From: Gilliamella bombi
GTDB lineage: Bacteria > Pseudomonadota > Gammaproteobacteria > Enterobacterales > Orbaceae
DNA: 42,847 bases
Assembly (NCBI RefSeq): GCF_900103255.1
Contig: NZ_FMWS01000025.1
Coordinates: 1-42,847, forward strand
Direction: 5' to 3'
The notes under the pieces were generated by a model, which was given only the letters and a program-made list of their open reading frames with translations, had not been told where the DNA came from and did no database searches. Shown in pieces: positions 9,294 to 18,047 of the stretch; position 1 is the first letter of the stretch, and every line of letters starts with the position of its first letter. The translations under genes were made by a program, and so were the position numbers.

Positions 9294-9521
9294 ATGCTTT
9301 ATCAACAAGAATTTATAGCTTGTATCACACAAAAAATATCTGAAAAACAGGACCTGTTAGACATTAGAAAATCACTTGTTTATTTTAAAAACAAAGGCAT
9401 GTCCAAAAATTGTATGTATGTGTGCTTGCAAAACTTAACATATCCTAATAGTGAAGATATTATTTTAGAATTAATGGATTTTGTAACAGGTTTTTGTCAT
9501 TCTGATTTGGCTGTATACTAA
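9294..9521 (+). CDS. Small hypothetical helical protein
   Basis: This 75-residue protein starts MLYQQEFIACITQKI and ends with ELMDFVTGFCHSDLAVY. The tail, a -LxDFVxGFC- motif, recurs in small uncharacterised proteins next to toxin loci. The ATG at 9294 is chosen because it begins the conserved portion and a purine-rich AAGAAAAA precedes it; an ATG at 9264 would overlap the previous gene. Coupling with the Imm10-like gene 22 bases upstream is likely. Confidence 0.55.
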   Translation: MLYQQEFIACITQKISEKQDLLDIRKSLVYFKNKGMSKNCMYVCLQNLTYPNSEDIILELMDFVTGFCHSDLAVY

Positions 9522-9743
9522 CATCAAAAAGAATAGATGTAGCAATTATCAAGATATAAGTATTTACATCAAATCACCCACATTGCATAAAATGATACAA
9601 GTGCGTATGTAAATGTAATAAGCTATTCTTCTTCTGATTTAAATAAAGAAATATTTTCTATAAATCGGTTTATTAGAATTCGGAGACAGAATCAACCTTA
9701 CCCTTTAAATAACAAATTCAAAAAATCTAGGATGGGATCCTTA

Positions 9744-10076
9744 ATGAAATTTATTTATAGAAATGATAAAACAAAATCGCTTCATTGGGAATTTTGTGAG
9801 AAAAATAAAGCTCCTTTTATAGAGTTAAGTATTATTAATCATAAATTCACTAATATCTTTTATGATATAAGCAATTATCATATCTCTTTAGAAGAAATTT
9901 CTGATGATATAAAAAAATTATATTTAGCTTACATCGAATTTTGTATGCTTTCCGATCCTATAATTGAAGATTCGTATAACCAATACTATTTTTTTAATTT
10001 AATCGTAAAAAGTGAGCATGCTAATTTTTTAGCAGAAAAATTATATGATTATCTTTTATTTAGATTAAGCAATTAA
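9744..10076 (+). CDS. Hypothetical protein
   Basis: This 110-residue protein starts MKFIYRNDKTKSLHWEF. The ATG at 9744 is favoured over one at 9732, which has no usable spacing to a Shine-Dalgarno sequence. It has an N-terminal beta region and C-terminal helices (SEHANFLAEKLYDYLLFRL). The family is not recognised. It is the last rightward gene before the long leftward block 10095-18047 and is convergent with the next gene, 18 bases away. Confidence 0.55.
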   Translation: MKFIYRNDKTKSLHWEFCEKNKAPFIELSIINHKFTNIFYDISNYHISLEEISDDIKKLYLAYIEFCMLSDPIIEDSYNQYYFFNLIVKSEHANFLAEKLYDYLLFRLSN

Positions 10077-10094
10077 GTTAGAATATTTCCACTA

Positions 10095-10712
10095 TTAGTC
10101 AGGTTTAATTAAATAGTAGTCAAAACAGTTAGGGCAATATTTTTCTAGCCAATTTTTGGCTCTTGCACTAATAAAACAGCCTAGTATTTCAATTCCCATA
10201 AAAAAATCAGAATCATCAAGTTCGTTGCCAACAAAAGTAATATATTCCGAAGGGTTTTGCATATCGATAAGTTTATTTTTGTTTAAATGAATTTGGCTTT
10301 CTATACTAGACAAGTAATAATCTGGCATATCCTGATTTAATTTTACATCATTAATGCCATCAAAAATTAAATCCACTGGTTCATATAGATCATCTAAATA
10401 ATCAGTTATATCTTTATTCACATCCCATTTTGTCCAATCAAGATTAATAATTTTCTTTTTTTCTATTTCATACAAAAATTTAATGCCTTTTAATGAGGAA
10501 TTTTCGATTAGTTCCTTTATTTCTTTTGTAAAAATAAAGTTATTACTTGAAAAATAAGCTTTTGGAGTAAAAGGTCCGGTACGTTCGATAGCAATAGACT
10601 GCTTATTTTCATCCCAAGGTGTTAACCCTGTCCAAAGTATATCGCCCCAGTCGCCCCAAGGGGGGGGTTTATTTTCAATTAAGAATAGGAAGCGCTGATC
10701 TTTTGATTTCAT
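10095..10712 (-). CDS. Hypothetical protein, immunity-like
   Basis: This 205-residue protein starts MKSKDQRFLFLIENKPPPWG. The composition is acidic and aromatic with no membrane segment. The N-terminal PPPWGDWGDILWTGLTPWD is unusually tryptophan- and proline-rich, which could be a protein-binding surface. The overall look recalls Imm11/Imm43-type immunity proteins, but I cannot confirm a family. Confidence 0.55.
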   Translation of the reverse strand: MKSKDQRFLFLIENKPPPWGDWGDILWTGLTPWDENKQSIAIERTGPFTPKAYFSSNNFIFTKEIKELIENSSLKGIKFLYEIEKKKIINLDWTKWDVNKDITDYLDDLYEPVDLIFDGINDVKLNQDMPDYYLSSIESQIHLNKNKLIDMQNPSEYITFVGNELDDSDFFMGIEILGCFISARAKNWLEKYCPNCFDYYLIKPD

Positions 10713-10886
10713 GATTATGTACTTTTACATTGACACCCAAATAAACGTGTTATGACACTAGAAATAACAGCCTATATTCCATAGATCACTTAAGCTTTTT
10801 GTCAGACAATTAATTTATTTTTTTATCAATGCTTATAGCATTACAAAAACGGTTGCATAGTTATTACATGCGCAGCTATATTTTTG

Positions 10887-11246
10887 TTAAAACATGGTCA
10901 AGCAAAAATCACTATCTATGAAACGATACTCTAGCCAGTTCCCAGATTTTTTACTGTATCCTTGTAATATAAAATTATTTTGTTCAAGCGATATTTTCTG
11001 AATATATTCAAAAAACTCTAATTCATGTTTGAATAACGTTTTCTGTTCAAAGCGATTATTCAAATGATTAACGATAAAAACATTTGCTTCAAAAAATGAC
11101 CAATTAAAAATCGATAAACAAACATTAGTTATGTGTTGTTTTGTCTCTAATTGGTAAACTGATGCAAAATATATCTTAATTTTATGAGAAAATATTTTAG
11201 TATCCAAGATATTGCAATCAGCTGTTTCTATATGTTGTATATTCAT
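10887..11246 (-). CDS. Hypothetical protein, immunity-like
   Basis: This 119-residue protein has a beta-rich N-terminal half and a C-terminal segment ILQGYSKKSGNWLEYRF, a G-x-x-K-x-S-G-x-W-x-E-Y motif seen in small immunity-like proteins. No Shine-Dalgarno sequence is obvious. An orphan 3' gene fragment on the opposite strand starts 32 bases upstream of it. Function is inferred from position only. Confidence 0.5.
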   Translation of the reverse strand: MNIQHIETADCNILDTKIFSHKIKIYFASVYQLETKQHITNVCLSIFNWSFFEANVFIVNHLNNRFEQKTLFKHELEFFEYIQKISLEQNNFILQGYSKKSGNWLEYRFIDSDFCLTMF

Positions 11247-11278
11247 TTTTTAGCAGCTTAGTTTGTTTTAAACAATAG

Positions 11279-11422
11279 ATTGCTTTAAATCAACAATATT
11301 ATCGTAAATATCTAAAGCGCTTATTACCTAATCATATAGAAGAATGTGATTGGTATAATATTACTTTATCTGGCGATATCATTGAGTCAATTAAGAAGAT
11401 TTGCTTTTTTAACTTATCTTAA
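11279..11422 (+). pseudogene. Orphan 3' end of a lost gene
   Basis: Between a TAG at 11276-11278 and the TAA at 11420-11422 a plus-strand frame reads as ordinary protein, with segments QQYYRKYLKRLLPNHIEECD and WYNITLSGDIIESIKKICFF. There is no start codon or Shine-Dalgarno sequence. It looks like the C-terminal 47 codons of a gene whose 5' part was replaced. The stop overlaps the 3' end of the convergent leucine-rich-repeat gene by four bases. The parent gene is unidentified. Confidence 0.45.
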
Positions 11423-12540
11423 TTTACTCTCAGTGACGGTTTATTAAGCTTTATAGTTAACTCTTTGATACATTCATTCGCCATTTTTTTATATTGTATC
11501 GCATTTTCTTCAGAATAGTTTTCATCCACCATTTTTTCAAAATCTGCAAGTGTACCAAAAAAGTTCGTTGCTTGAATTGCAAATGCTCCATTAGCCCAAC
11601 AAGCAAAAATAGTTTGTGAGTCATCTTCGCCAGTTTTACGATAAGCTATATTCTGTATTTGAGCTATATCCAAATGTATGCCACGACCAACAGATAAGTT
11701 TTCGGGTAATGATGTGATTTTGGTTGACTGTATATTTAAATGTTCACCAACAAATAAATTTTTAGGCAATGCTTGAATTTCTGTATTCGCTAGACTTAAA
11801 TACCCGCCTACAGATAAATGTTCTGGTAATGTTTGGATTTTTGTATTTCTTAAATTTAAATAACCACTAACAGAAAATTTTTCGGGTAGTTGTTTGATGT
11901 TTGTATTTCTTAAATCTAAATCACCACCGACTGTTAAGCCTTCAGGTAATGATTGAATATTTGTATAGGCTAAATCTAGATCGCCACCAACAAATAAGTT
12001 TTCAGATAATTTGTTGATCTGACTATTGATTAAATATAAATCCCCACCAACTGATAAATTTCTTGGTAGTATTTCAATTTCTGAATTTTCTAGATTTAAA
12101 TTACCACCAATCGATAGGTTATCAGGTAATTCTTTGAGCTCTGAAAAGACAAGATCTAAATCGCCACCAATTGATAAATTTTCTGGTAATGATTGAATGT
12201 CTGTATTTCCTAGATATAAATCACCGCCAATAGATAGATTGTTAGGCAGTTCTTTGATATGTGTAAACGATAAATATAAACTACCACCTACAGATAAATT
12301 GTCGGGTAATAATTGAATTGCTGAATCTGTTAAATCTAAATCACCACTAACAGAAAAATTTTTAGGTAGTGCTGCAATTTTTGTATAAGCTAAAATCAAA
12401 TCGCCGTTAATCAATAAATTATCGGGTAATACACAAATTCCTTTTTTTGTTAAATTTAAATTATTATTAACTATGATTTTATTATCGTTAATACAGTATT
12501 TTACGCCTTTTTTGTTTAATAACTCCAAAAACTTTTCCAT
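11419..12540 (-). CDS. Leucine-rich-repeat protein with 13 repeats (long copy)
   Basis: This 373-residue protein begins MEKFLELLNKKG, then has about 13 consecutive 20-residue repeats of the form LPxNLSVGGDLxLxxTxIxx, and ends in a conserved non-repeat domain (FACWANGAFAIQATNFFGTL, then FEKMVDENYSEENA). No signal peptide or membrane anchor is present, so it is cytoplasmic. The ATG at 12540 matches the start of the paralog at 13274-14155; an in-frame ATG four codons upstream is less likely. The two proteins differ in length by exactly four repeats. LRR solenoids bind proteins; an immunity role is inferred from the surroundings. Confidence 0.8.
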   Translation of the reverse strand: MEKFLELLNKKGVKYCINDNKIIVNNNLNLTKKGICVLPDNLLINGDLILAYTKIAALPKNFSVSGDLDLTDSAIQLLPDNLSVGGSLYLSFTHIKELPNNLSIGGDLYLGNTDIQSLPENLSIGGDLDLVFSELKELPDNLSIGGNLNLENSEIEILPRNLSVGGDLYLINSQINKLSENLFVGGDLDLAYTNIQSLPEGLTVGGDLDLRNTNIKQLPEKFSVSGYLNLRNTKIQTLPEHLSVGGYLSLANTEIQALPKNLFVGEHLNIQSTKITSLPENLSVGRGIHLDIAQIQNIAYRKTGEDDSQTIFACWANGAFAIQATNFFGTLADFEKMVDENYSEENAIQYKKMANECIKELTIKLNKPSLRVN

Positions 12541-12603
12541 TATATCTCGCATAAATAATAAAGGTTGTGATAATTTTATTTTTATCCTGATATCAATATA
12601 AAA

Positions 12604-12996
12604 TTACATATAATTACTACATTCGTGTTCTAAATCAAGCAGTAAACTTTCAGCATCAACAACTGGAGTATTAGATAGCCCCGGAACTGAGAAAATACCG
12701 ACTTGAGTCCCTTTTGATGATAATTTAGGCAATAAATCATCCATTATATAATCAAGAGATAATGCTTTTGGTTTGTAATTTTCCCAACCATCTATAGCAC
12801 AATTTGCAGCATATTCACGAGCTGGCCATAATATAAGAACTTCACTATTGTCACCATTTATGCCACTCAAGGCAAAACCATCATAATCCAAAACCCAAGC
12901 TTTTTCGTTATCAACAATTCTTTTTATAGAATAAATGTATCTCTCTTTGCTACCTTTATTTGACATAGCTTCGATTTCTTTGGCTGATACTTTCAT
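12604..12996 (-). CDS. DUF2750 domain protein
   Basis: This 130-residue protein matches DUF2750 over its full length: MKVSAKEIEAMSNKGSKERY at the N terminus, WVLDYDGFALSGINGD, the central LILWPAREYAANCAIDGWENY and the C-terminal LLLDLEHECSNY. The function is unknown; family members are frequent in putative immunity clusters. AGGA lies 8 bases before the ATG. It sits between the two LRR paralogs on the same strand and may have moved or duplicated with them. Confidence 0.8.
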   Translation of the reverse strand: MKVSAKEIEAMSNKGSKERYIYSIKRIVDNEKAWVLDYDGFALSGINGDNSEVLILWPAREYAANCAIDGWENYKPKALSLDYIMDDLLPKLSSKGTQVGIFSVPGLSNTPVVDAESLLLDLEHECSNYM

Positions 12997-13165
12997 AATT
13001 AGTCCTCATATTTTTTGCTACGTTTGGCAAGCATAGATAATAATAATTATCATGTCAATGTTGAAAATTTGTATAAATTAGAGTATTGAAATACAGTATA
13101 TTGATATCCGTGCTTTTTTATAACCTGTTAAATTTTAAAATAAAATGAAAGCGTGATTTGAAATG

Positions 13166-13189
13166 ACTGTCCACTAAAATGAGGACAGT
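13166..13189. repeat. Short inverted repeat, possible insertion-sequence end
   Basis: ACTGTCC (13166-13172) and GGACAGT (13183-13189) flank ACTAAAATGA. The TGTCC-A/T-rich-GGACA arrangement resembles terminal sequences of some IS3-type elements. No transposase remains nearby, and the only adjacent open reading on the minus strand is short (about 13 codons). It could be a solo IS end left in the space between the LRR cassettes. Confidence 0.35.
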
Positions 13190-13273
13190 TCACATTATTT
13201 AGTAATATTCGGCATTGTAGTCATTTTGCCGATCTTATTGGACTAATCAAGGTAGAGTGTTTTTTATTTTATC

Positions 13274-14155
13274 TTAATTTACTATCGGTAACGGTTTATT
13301 AAGCTTTGTACTCAGCTCTTTGATACATTCATTCGCCATTTTTTTGTATTTTATCGCATTTTCTTCAGAATAGTTTTCATCAACCATTTTTTCAAAATCG
13401 GCAAGTGTACCAAAAAATTCCATTGCTTGGATTGCAAATGAGCCATTAACCCAACAAGCAAAAATAATTTGCGAGTTATCTTCGCTAGTTTTACGATAAG
13501 CTATATTCTGTATTTGATCTATATCCAAATATATGCCACGACCAACAGATAAAGTTTCGGGTAATTCTTGAATTTCTGTCGATTCGATGTTTAAGTGACC
13601 ATCAACGGATAAGTATTCAGGTAACCTAGTCATTTTGGTAAATTTCAAATCCAAATCACCTTTAATAGAAAAGTGTTCTGGTAATGCTTCTATTTCTGTA
13701 AATCCTAAGTATAAATTCCCACCAACTGATAAGTTTTCGGGTAGCATTTTGATGTTTGTCACTGTTAAATTGAGATCACCTTGGACAGATAGGTTTTCTG
13801 GTAGTGCTGTTATGTTTGTTTTTGCTAAATTTAGACTACCACTAATCGAAAAATTCTTAGGTAATGCTTTGATTTCCGTATTTGTTAAATATAAATAGCC
13901 ACCAATAAGTATATTTTCAGGTAATTTTTTGATTTCTGTATTTGTTAAATCTAAATCACCACTAACAGAAAAATTTTTAGGTAGTGCTTCAATTCTTGTA
14001 TAAGTTAAAATCAAATCCCCGTTAACAAACAAGTTTTCAGGTAATGCTTTAATTCCTTTATTTCTTAGATTTAAATTACCATCAACTGTGATCTTATTGT
14101 CTTCAATGAGGTATTTTATACCTTGTTTATTTAGTAATTCTAAAAATTTTTTCAT
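13274..14155 (-). CDS. Leucine-rich-repeat protein with 9 repeats (short copy)
   Basis: This 293-residue paralog of the gene at 11419-12540 has the same MKKFLELLNKQG start and C-terminal domain (FACWVNGSFAIQAMEFFGTL, FEKMVDENYSEENA) but only nine 20-residue LRR units. AGAG lies just before the ATG. Near-identity of the terminal regions and divergence in the repeats suggest duplication followed by gain or loss of repeats. The DNA unit is 60 bases. A protein-binding cytoplasmic role is likely; its partner is unknown. Confidence 0.8.
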   Translation of the reverse strand: MKKFLELLNKQGIKYLIEDNKITVDGNLNLRNKGIKALPENLFVNGDLILTYTRIEALPKNFSVSGDLDLTNTEIKKLPENILIGGYLYLTNTEIKALPKNFSISGSLNLAKTNITALPENLSVQGDLNLTVTNIKMLPENLSVGGNLYLGFTEIEALPEHFSIKGDLDLKFTKMTRLPEYLSVDGHLNIESTEIQELPETLSVGRGIYLDIDQIQNIAYRKTSEDNSQIIFACWVNGSFAIQAMEFFGTLADFEKMVDENYSEENAIKYKKMANECIKELSTKLNKPLPIVN

Positions 14156-14243
14156 AATTTCTCTTTAGCGATAAAAACTGTTTTAAATAGACTACATTAA
14201 TGCGGTTAACAACGGTAAATTTTACTACTACAGATTTTTGCTT

Positions 14244-14274
14244 AAAAACGGAAAGACCTTTTTTTGACCTTCCC
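14244..14274 (-). terminator. Probable terminator of the leftward 14283-14594 gene
   Basis: On the minus strand GGAAGG (14273-14268) pairs with CTTTCC (14255-14250), one pair being G-U, followed by GTTTTT. It begins 10 bases after the stop codon. Confidence 0.5.
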
Positions 14275-14282
14275 ATTTTGGA

Positions 14283-14594
14283 TTAATCCAAAAAATCATC
14301 ATTTTCAAGGTAATAAATAATAGCATCTAATAAATCTTTTTTTGTAGCATTAGGATGATGTTCAAGTTTATTATCGATAATGGCTTGAAATATCGGATAT
14401 TCTAACCATGCATCATATTTATCAGGTGAATCATCCATTTCATCAAATTCATCTTCCGTCTCTGCAATGTAATAATTGGCATTTTTAATGCAATTGATCT
14501 CATTTATAAATTCAGGTTCTACAAAAAAAGACCACGGTTCATTCAAATTTTTATAAATACGGAACAAATTATCAATTCCTCTTATAGTTTTCAT
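14283..14594 (-). CDS. DUF7716-like small protein
   Basis: This 103-residue, very acidic protein has an N-terminal PWSFFVEPEFINEINC segment, an acidic middle (ETEDEFDEMDDSPDK) and a C-terminal helical tail LEYPIFQAIIDNKLEHHPNA then YYLENDDFLD. The layout recalls DUF7716 proteins, but the match is from memory and tentative. GGAG lies 5 bases before the ATG. The high acidity would suit a partner of a basic nuclease toxin; that is speculation. Confidence 0.5.
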   Translation of the reverse strand: MKTIRGIDNLFRIYKNLNEPWSFFVEPEFINEINCIKNANYYIAETEDEFDEMDDSPDKYDAWLEYPIFQAIIDNKLEHHPNATKKDLLDAIIYYLENDDFLD

Positions 14595-14634
14595 TCATAA
14601 TCTCCAATTATTATTTACAATAAATTGTATCTGG

Positions 14635-15120
14635 CTATTTTCTGCCATCATCACAACCATCGTCTTTATTTATTTCATTATTCCACTCTAAACTGACTTG
14701 CTCATCATAGCATGGTGGAATTTCTTTATCTAGAACAGGTAAATATTCGCCGTTTATTATATTATATGCATGTTTTCTATAAGGATACTTAGATATTATA
14801 TTTTTAATATCATCATACAAATTTTCTTTTTTTAACCAGACGTTACCACATTCACCACACCCAAAAAATGGAGGGATATCTTCAATATAAGATACTATAC
14901 CCGTACATGTTTCTTTAGGGCATCTTAACCCATTAACAACAGGGATTTGTTTATTGTCTAGGTTAGTTAACCGCATTGGATTAAAAGCATAACTCATAAA
15001 ACAATAATGGCACTGTATCATAATGAATTTCATGTTTTTTTCACGAGAAACTAAGATGAATCGGTCTTGCTCCTCTGATGCTATAAATGCTTTATTACAA
15101 TTATCGCAGAATAAATTCAT
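14635..15120 (-). CDS. Zinc-ribbon hypothetical protein
   Basis: This 161-residue protein has four cysteine pairs: CDNC near residue 5, CHYC near 37, CPKETC near 67 and CGEC near 88. They could form two zinc ribbons. The C-terminal 60 residues have no recognisable domain and end in a Asp/Gly-rich tail. AGAGGT lies 5 bases before the ATG. It is 40 bases upstream of the acidic gene at 14283 and probably shares its transcript. Nucleic-acid or protein binding through zinc is likely from the motifs; the exact role is unknown. Confidence 0.6.
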   Translation of the reverse strand: MNLFCDNCNKAFIASEEQDRFILVSREKNMKFIMIQCHYCFMSYAFNPMRLTNLDNKQIPVVNGLRCPKETCTGIVSYIEDIPPFFGCGECGNVWLKKENLYDDIKNIISKYPYRKHAYNIINGEYLPVLDKEIPPCYDEQVSLEWNNEINKDDGCDDGRK

Positions 15121-15267
15121 ACCGACCTCTTTTAATTAGTACCAAATAAGGGATATTCTTTTAGGATACTTGTGTAAATCTTTATTATTGACGAAATAAT
15201 GGGTTTTTATGATGTACAACCATATTATCAGCCAATTTTCCTTCCAAATTATTACAAACGTTAATAA

Positions 15268-15627
15268 CTATTTGTAGCTTACTTCACATTGACCAATCAC
15301 ATCAAAAATATGATCATAAGTACTTAAAACATAATGTTCATCTTGTTCCTTATCAAATACTTTATCGAAACAAGATTTTTGTACCAACTGATATTTTGAT
15401 TCATCAATCATCGTAATAGTTAAACTTTTTATATTTTTAAATTTAAAACAGATTAAAGCCTCGCCTTCTAATCCTCTGCTGGGTTGGCAATGTGGTAACC
15501 ACAAAGAAGCTACTACCTTTAATTCCAGTGGAAACATATCAAATATGATGTCTTTTAATATTAAAGCGTCTCTTCCATATATTTCTCCATAGATTGTTTC
15601 AATTGCCTGATTGTTTACTTCTGGCAT
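15268..15627 (-). CDS. Small beta-rich protein, Imm50-like
   Basis: This 119-residue protein has alternating strands (DALILKDIIFDMFPLELKVV, then ALICFKFKNIKSLTITMID), resembling the general build of Imm50-type immunity proteins. No diagnostic residue set settles the family. GGAG lies 9 bases before the ATG. It is in the leftward block with 59 bases to the gene upstream, so co-transcription is possible. Confidence 0.5.
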   Translation of the reverse strand: MPEVNNQAIETIYGEIYGRDALILKDIIFDMFPLELKVVASLWLPHCQPSRGLEGEALICFKFKNIKSLTITMIDESKYQLVQKSCFDKVFDKEQDEHYVLSTYDHIFDVIGQCEVSYK

Positions 15628-15686
15628 TTTATTTTTCTCCTATTTCGACTATTCCAAGCTGTCGTCATGTAGTTTAATTATTATTT

Positions 15687-16151
15687 TTAATTGACCGATA
15701 AACCGAATGAAAACAACAGTGCTAAAACTGATGCTTTTTTATCCTCGAAACCAAAAGCCGAGGAATTTATATCAAAGGTATATAAAAGCTCATTTTTGTT
15801 TAACAACACAAAATGATAATCATGTAATATATCAATCAGTTCAGGCAATATTTGATAAATATCATCATTACAATCAATAACTTTATTTTCATAAAATAAA
15901 AAGGCATAGGCCGATACTAAAGATAAATATAAATACATTGATTTATTATGATAATTAAATTTTAGCGATATACATACGTCATAGTTTAAATCAGTATTAT
16001 CTTCTACTTTAAATAAAGCATGGATATCATTTAGTAGACATTTATATTTTAGGGAGTTATAGGATTCCATCACGAAATGGAAATCTGGGTTGCTTAAATC
16101 GCCATATGCTTTTTGAAGTGCATATAAGATCTTTTCTCTTTGAATATGCAT
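15687..16151 (-). CDS. Hypothetical protein, immunity-like
   Basis: This 154-residue protein starts MHIQREKILYALQKAYGDL. The ATG at 16151 is chosen because GGGAG lies 11 bases upstream; the ATG six codons earlier (16169) has none. The core holds two hydrophobic strands (SMYLYLSLVSAYAFLFYENK) that look like buried sheet rather than a membrane segment. The family is not recognised. Confidence 0.5.
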   Translation of the reverse strand: MHIQREKILYALQKAYGDLSNPDFHFVMESYNSLKYKCLLNDIHALFKVEDNTDLNYDVCISLKFNYHNKSMYLYLSLVSAYAFLFYENKVIDCNDDIYQILPELIDILHDYHFVLLNKNELLYTFDINSSAFGFEDKKASVLALLFSFGLSVN

Positions 16152-16351
16152 TAATATTAAAACTCCCATTTTATGGAATACTTATGTACTTCACTTTTGC
16201 AATCCACATGAATGCTGGTTTTAGTTTGCACGTTCCCATTAGGCTCAGTCTCAACCGAACTATTTTTACTCAAACCGCTATAAAGGATCACTTAATAAAT
16301 TGTGCTAATTACTCATCACCACATATTCATAATTAGCATATTTTTTTAGGG

Positions 16352-16729
16352 TTATTTCATACCATCATATTCCCAATAAAAACTACTGGCTAATTTATCC
16401 AAGGCTTGTATTTCATCAGTGGGATTTATCAAAGCAAGCTGCTGATCTATTGTGCGTCTAACCTTATTCCAATCGTATTGGTATAGTAACAACATTTTAT
16501 ATAATTTAGGTTGTTGCATTCTATCGTTATTTAAATTCATTATCCCTTCTGGAGTGGCAATAATAATTGAATAAATATCTGTTTCATCCTTTCCTGTAAT
16601 ACCAATATTCATTTCTAATAAGTAAAATACTGCATTGTCTTCTGGCTTCCATCGCCAAGGATCATGTATATCTGGGGACCAGTAATGTTTCACTTCAAAT
16701 TTTTGTTGCCTAATTTTTAATTTATTCAT
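16352..16729 (-). CDS. Imm8-family immunity protein
   Basis: This 125-residue protein resembles Imm8: the N-terminal KHYWSPDIHDPWRWKPEDNA, then FYLLEMNIGITGKDETDIYS followed by IIIATPEGI, which correspond to the family's S-P-D, I-G-x-K-G and x-T-P elements. Imm8 proteins are predicted cytoplasmic immunity proteins for polymorphic toxins. No toxin gene is adjacent. The Shine-Dalgarno sequence is weak. This is one of the better family matches in the island. Confidence 0.65.
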   Translation of the reverse strand: MNKLKIRQQKFEVKHYWSPDIHDPWRWKPEDNAVFYLLEMNIGITGKDETDIYSIIIATPEGIMNLNNDRMQQPKLYKMLLLYQYDWNKVRRTIDQQLALINPTDEIQALDKLASSFYWEYDGMK

Positions 16730-16816
16730 GATATATCGCTTGAGATTTTGCTAGTTATGGCAACCCGATAGAATTATTATTAAATCATATCGCCGTGTTG
16801 CCTGTTAGTTATTGGT

Positions 16817-17410
16817 TTATGTTGATTGCTCAAAAGTCATATATGTATTTTTATTTTCATCTAAAAATATATATAAATAGGTAATATCATGGCTAATTTG
16901 GGTTATATCTAATTGACCTATAAAAATTAACGGTTTGTTATCTACGGTTGGCCAGTTTGGGGATTGAAGCCATTTAGGTCTATTTTTTAAAAACTTAAAA
17001 TCTTTCTTAATTTCTAATTTTAACGCTCTTTCTAATTCAACTCCAACTTTATCCCGATGTTTATTCATGATTAAATTAAAGTATGGTTCAGTTAAATTTA
17101 ACCAACTTGGCTCAACTTTCATAAATAGCTCATACTTTTTTTTATGTTCATTATTTAACGAGAAGTTAATATTTCTTTTAGCGAGAAACTTTGAAAGTAA
17201 ATCTTTACTATCGAGTTCACCTGATGGCAATAAAATATCAATTTCAATAAGATATAAAAATGCGTTTTTATATCTGCTGGTATAGGGGGGAATTTGATTC
17301 TCTTCAGATAGAAGATCTTCAATATCCTTATTATAATAAAGTTCTTTTTGAAAATCCTGTGGAGAAAGCGAGCCTGCCAAATAGCTTTTTATAATATCGA
17401 TAGAATTCAT
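16817..17410 (-). CDS. Hypothetical protein with a C-terminal P-x-W-L-Q-S-P-x-W-P motif
   Basis: This 197-residue protein has a helical N-terminal half (about 1-130) and a C-terminal beta region with NRPKWLQSPNWPTVDNKPLI then FIGQLDITQI. That C-terminal pattern recurs in uncharacterised immunity-like proteins and faintly recalls DUF1963/YwqG folds. AGGT lies 8 bases before the ATG. Function is otherwise unknown. Confidence 0.55.
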   Translation of the reverse strand: MNSIDIIKSYLAGSLSPQDFQKELYYNKDIEDLLSEENQIPPYTSRYKNAFLYLIEIDILLPSGELDSKDLLSKFLAKRNINFSLNNEHKKKYELFMKVEPSWLNLTEPYFNLIMNKHRDKVGVELERALKLEIKKDFKFLKNRPKWLQSPNWPTVDNKPLIFIGQLDITQISHDITYLYIFLDENKNTYMTFEQST

Positions 17411-17594
17411 TTTTTATTACCTTTTGGGTATCGCAACAGATCAAGGGCAACATTTCTTTTTTTCATGTAACTCAATTTTAATTGATTAAATTTTGAGATC
17501 TTCTTTTGAAATGTTATCTCTATTTTTTCCTTATATAATCAATAATAATCATATAGTAATTGATGACGATAAACAAATCACACATTATTCCAAT

Positions 17595-18047
17595 TCAAAA
17601 AATGACGCCCTTTAATGTACTGGATATCACCGCAGGCGATAAGTCAGCTTGCTGATAAATTATAGTGCTTCCACTACAGAAGTGGATTTCAATTTGTTCT
17701 ATATTATCTATATGGTTTACTGTATGCTCAGGCAATAGTTGGATAATATTAGCTGGTAATAAAGCATTAAAATTTGTTTTCATTATTCCATAAGTATCAT
17801 GGATAGCGATACCACTAACTTCATGGTTATCTTCAGATAAATTAATGAGTTCATAGCCACTATGTTCTTTTTTATCAACACCTATTTCTATATCAAAAAG
17901 TCCGATTTTAGCCGTGTACAAAATGGCTGATTTCATTGTTTCTATTTGGCAATGTCGAAAAAAAGCATCTTGCGCTAAAGCAGGCAGGCACTTTAAAAAG
18001 CCGCCATTGTTAATAATATCAATAAGATCAATATTTAATCTTTCCAT
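17595..18047 (-). CDS. Hypothetical protein
   Basis: This 150-residue soluble protein starts MERLNIDLIDIINNGGFLKC and is predicted mixed alpha/beta, ending in alternating strands (IEIHFCSGSTIIYQQADLSP). No known family is recognised. It is the first gene of the leftward block (18047 down to 10095) and diverges from the CPCC gene at 18175 across 127 bases that must contain both promoters. Confidence 0.5.
   Translation of the reverse strand: MERLNIDLIDIINNGGFLKCLPALAQDAFFRHCQIETMKSAILYTAKIGLFDIEIGVDKKEHSGYELINLSEDNHEVSGIAIHDTYGIMKTNFNALLPANIIQLLPEHTVNHIDNIEQIEIHFCSGSTIIYQQADLSPAVISSTLKGVIF

Noticed and set aside
9660-9700. GAATTCGGAGACAGAATC as an imperfect palindrome or toxin-gene remnant
   Set aside because: The symmetry is weak and no adjoining frame reads like a known protein.
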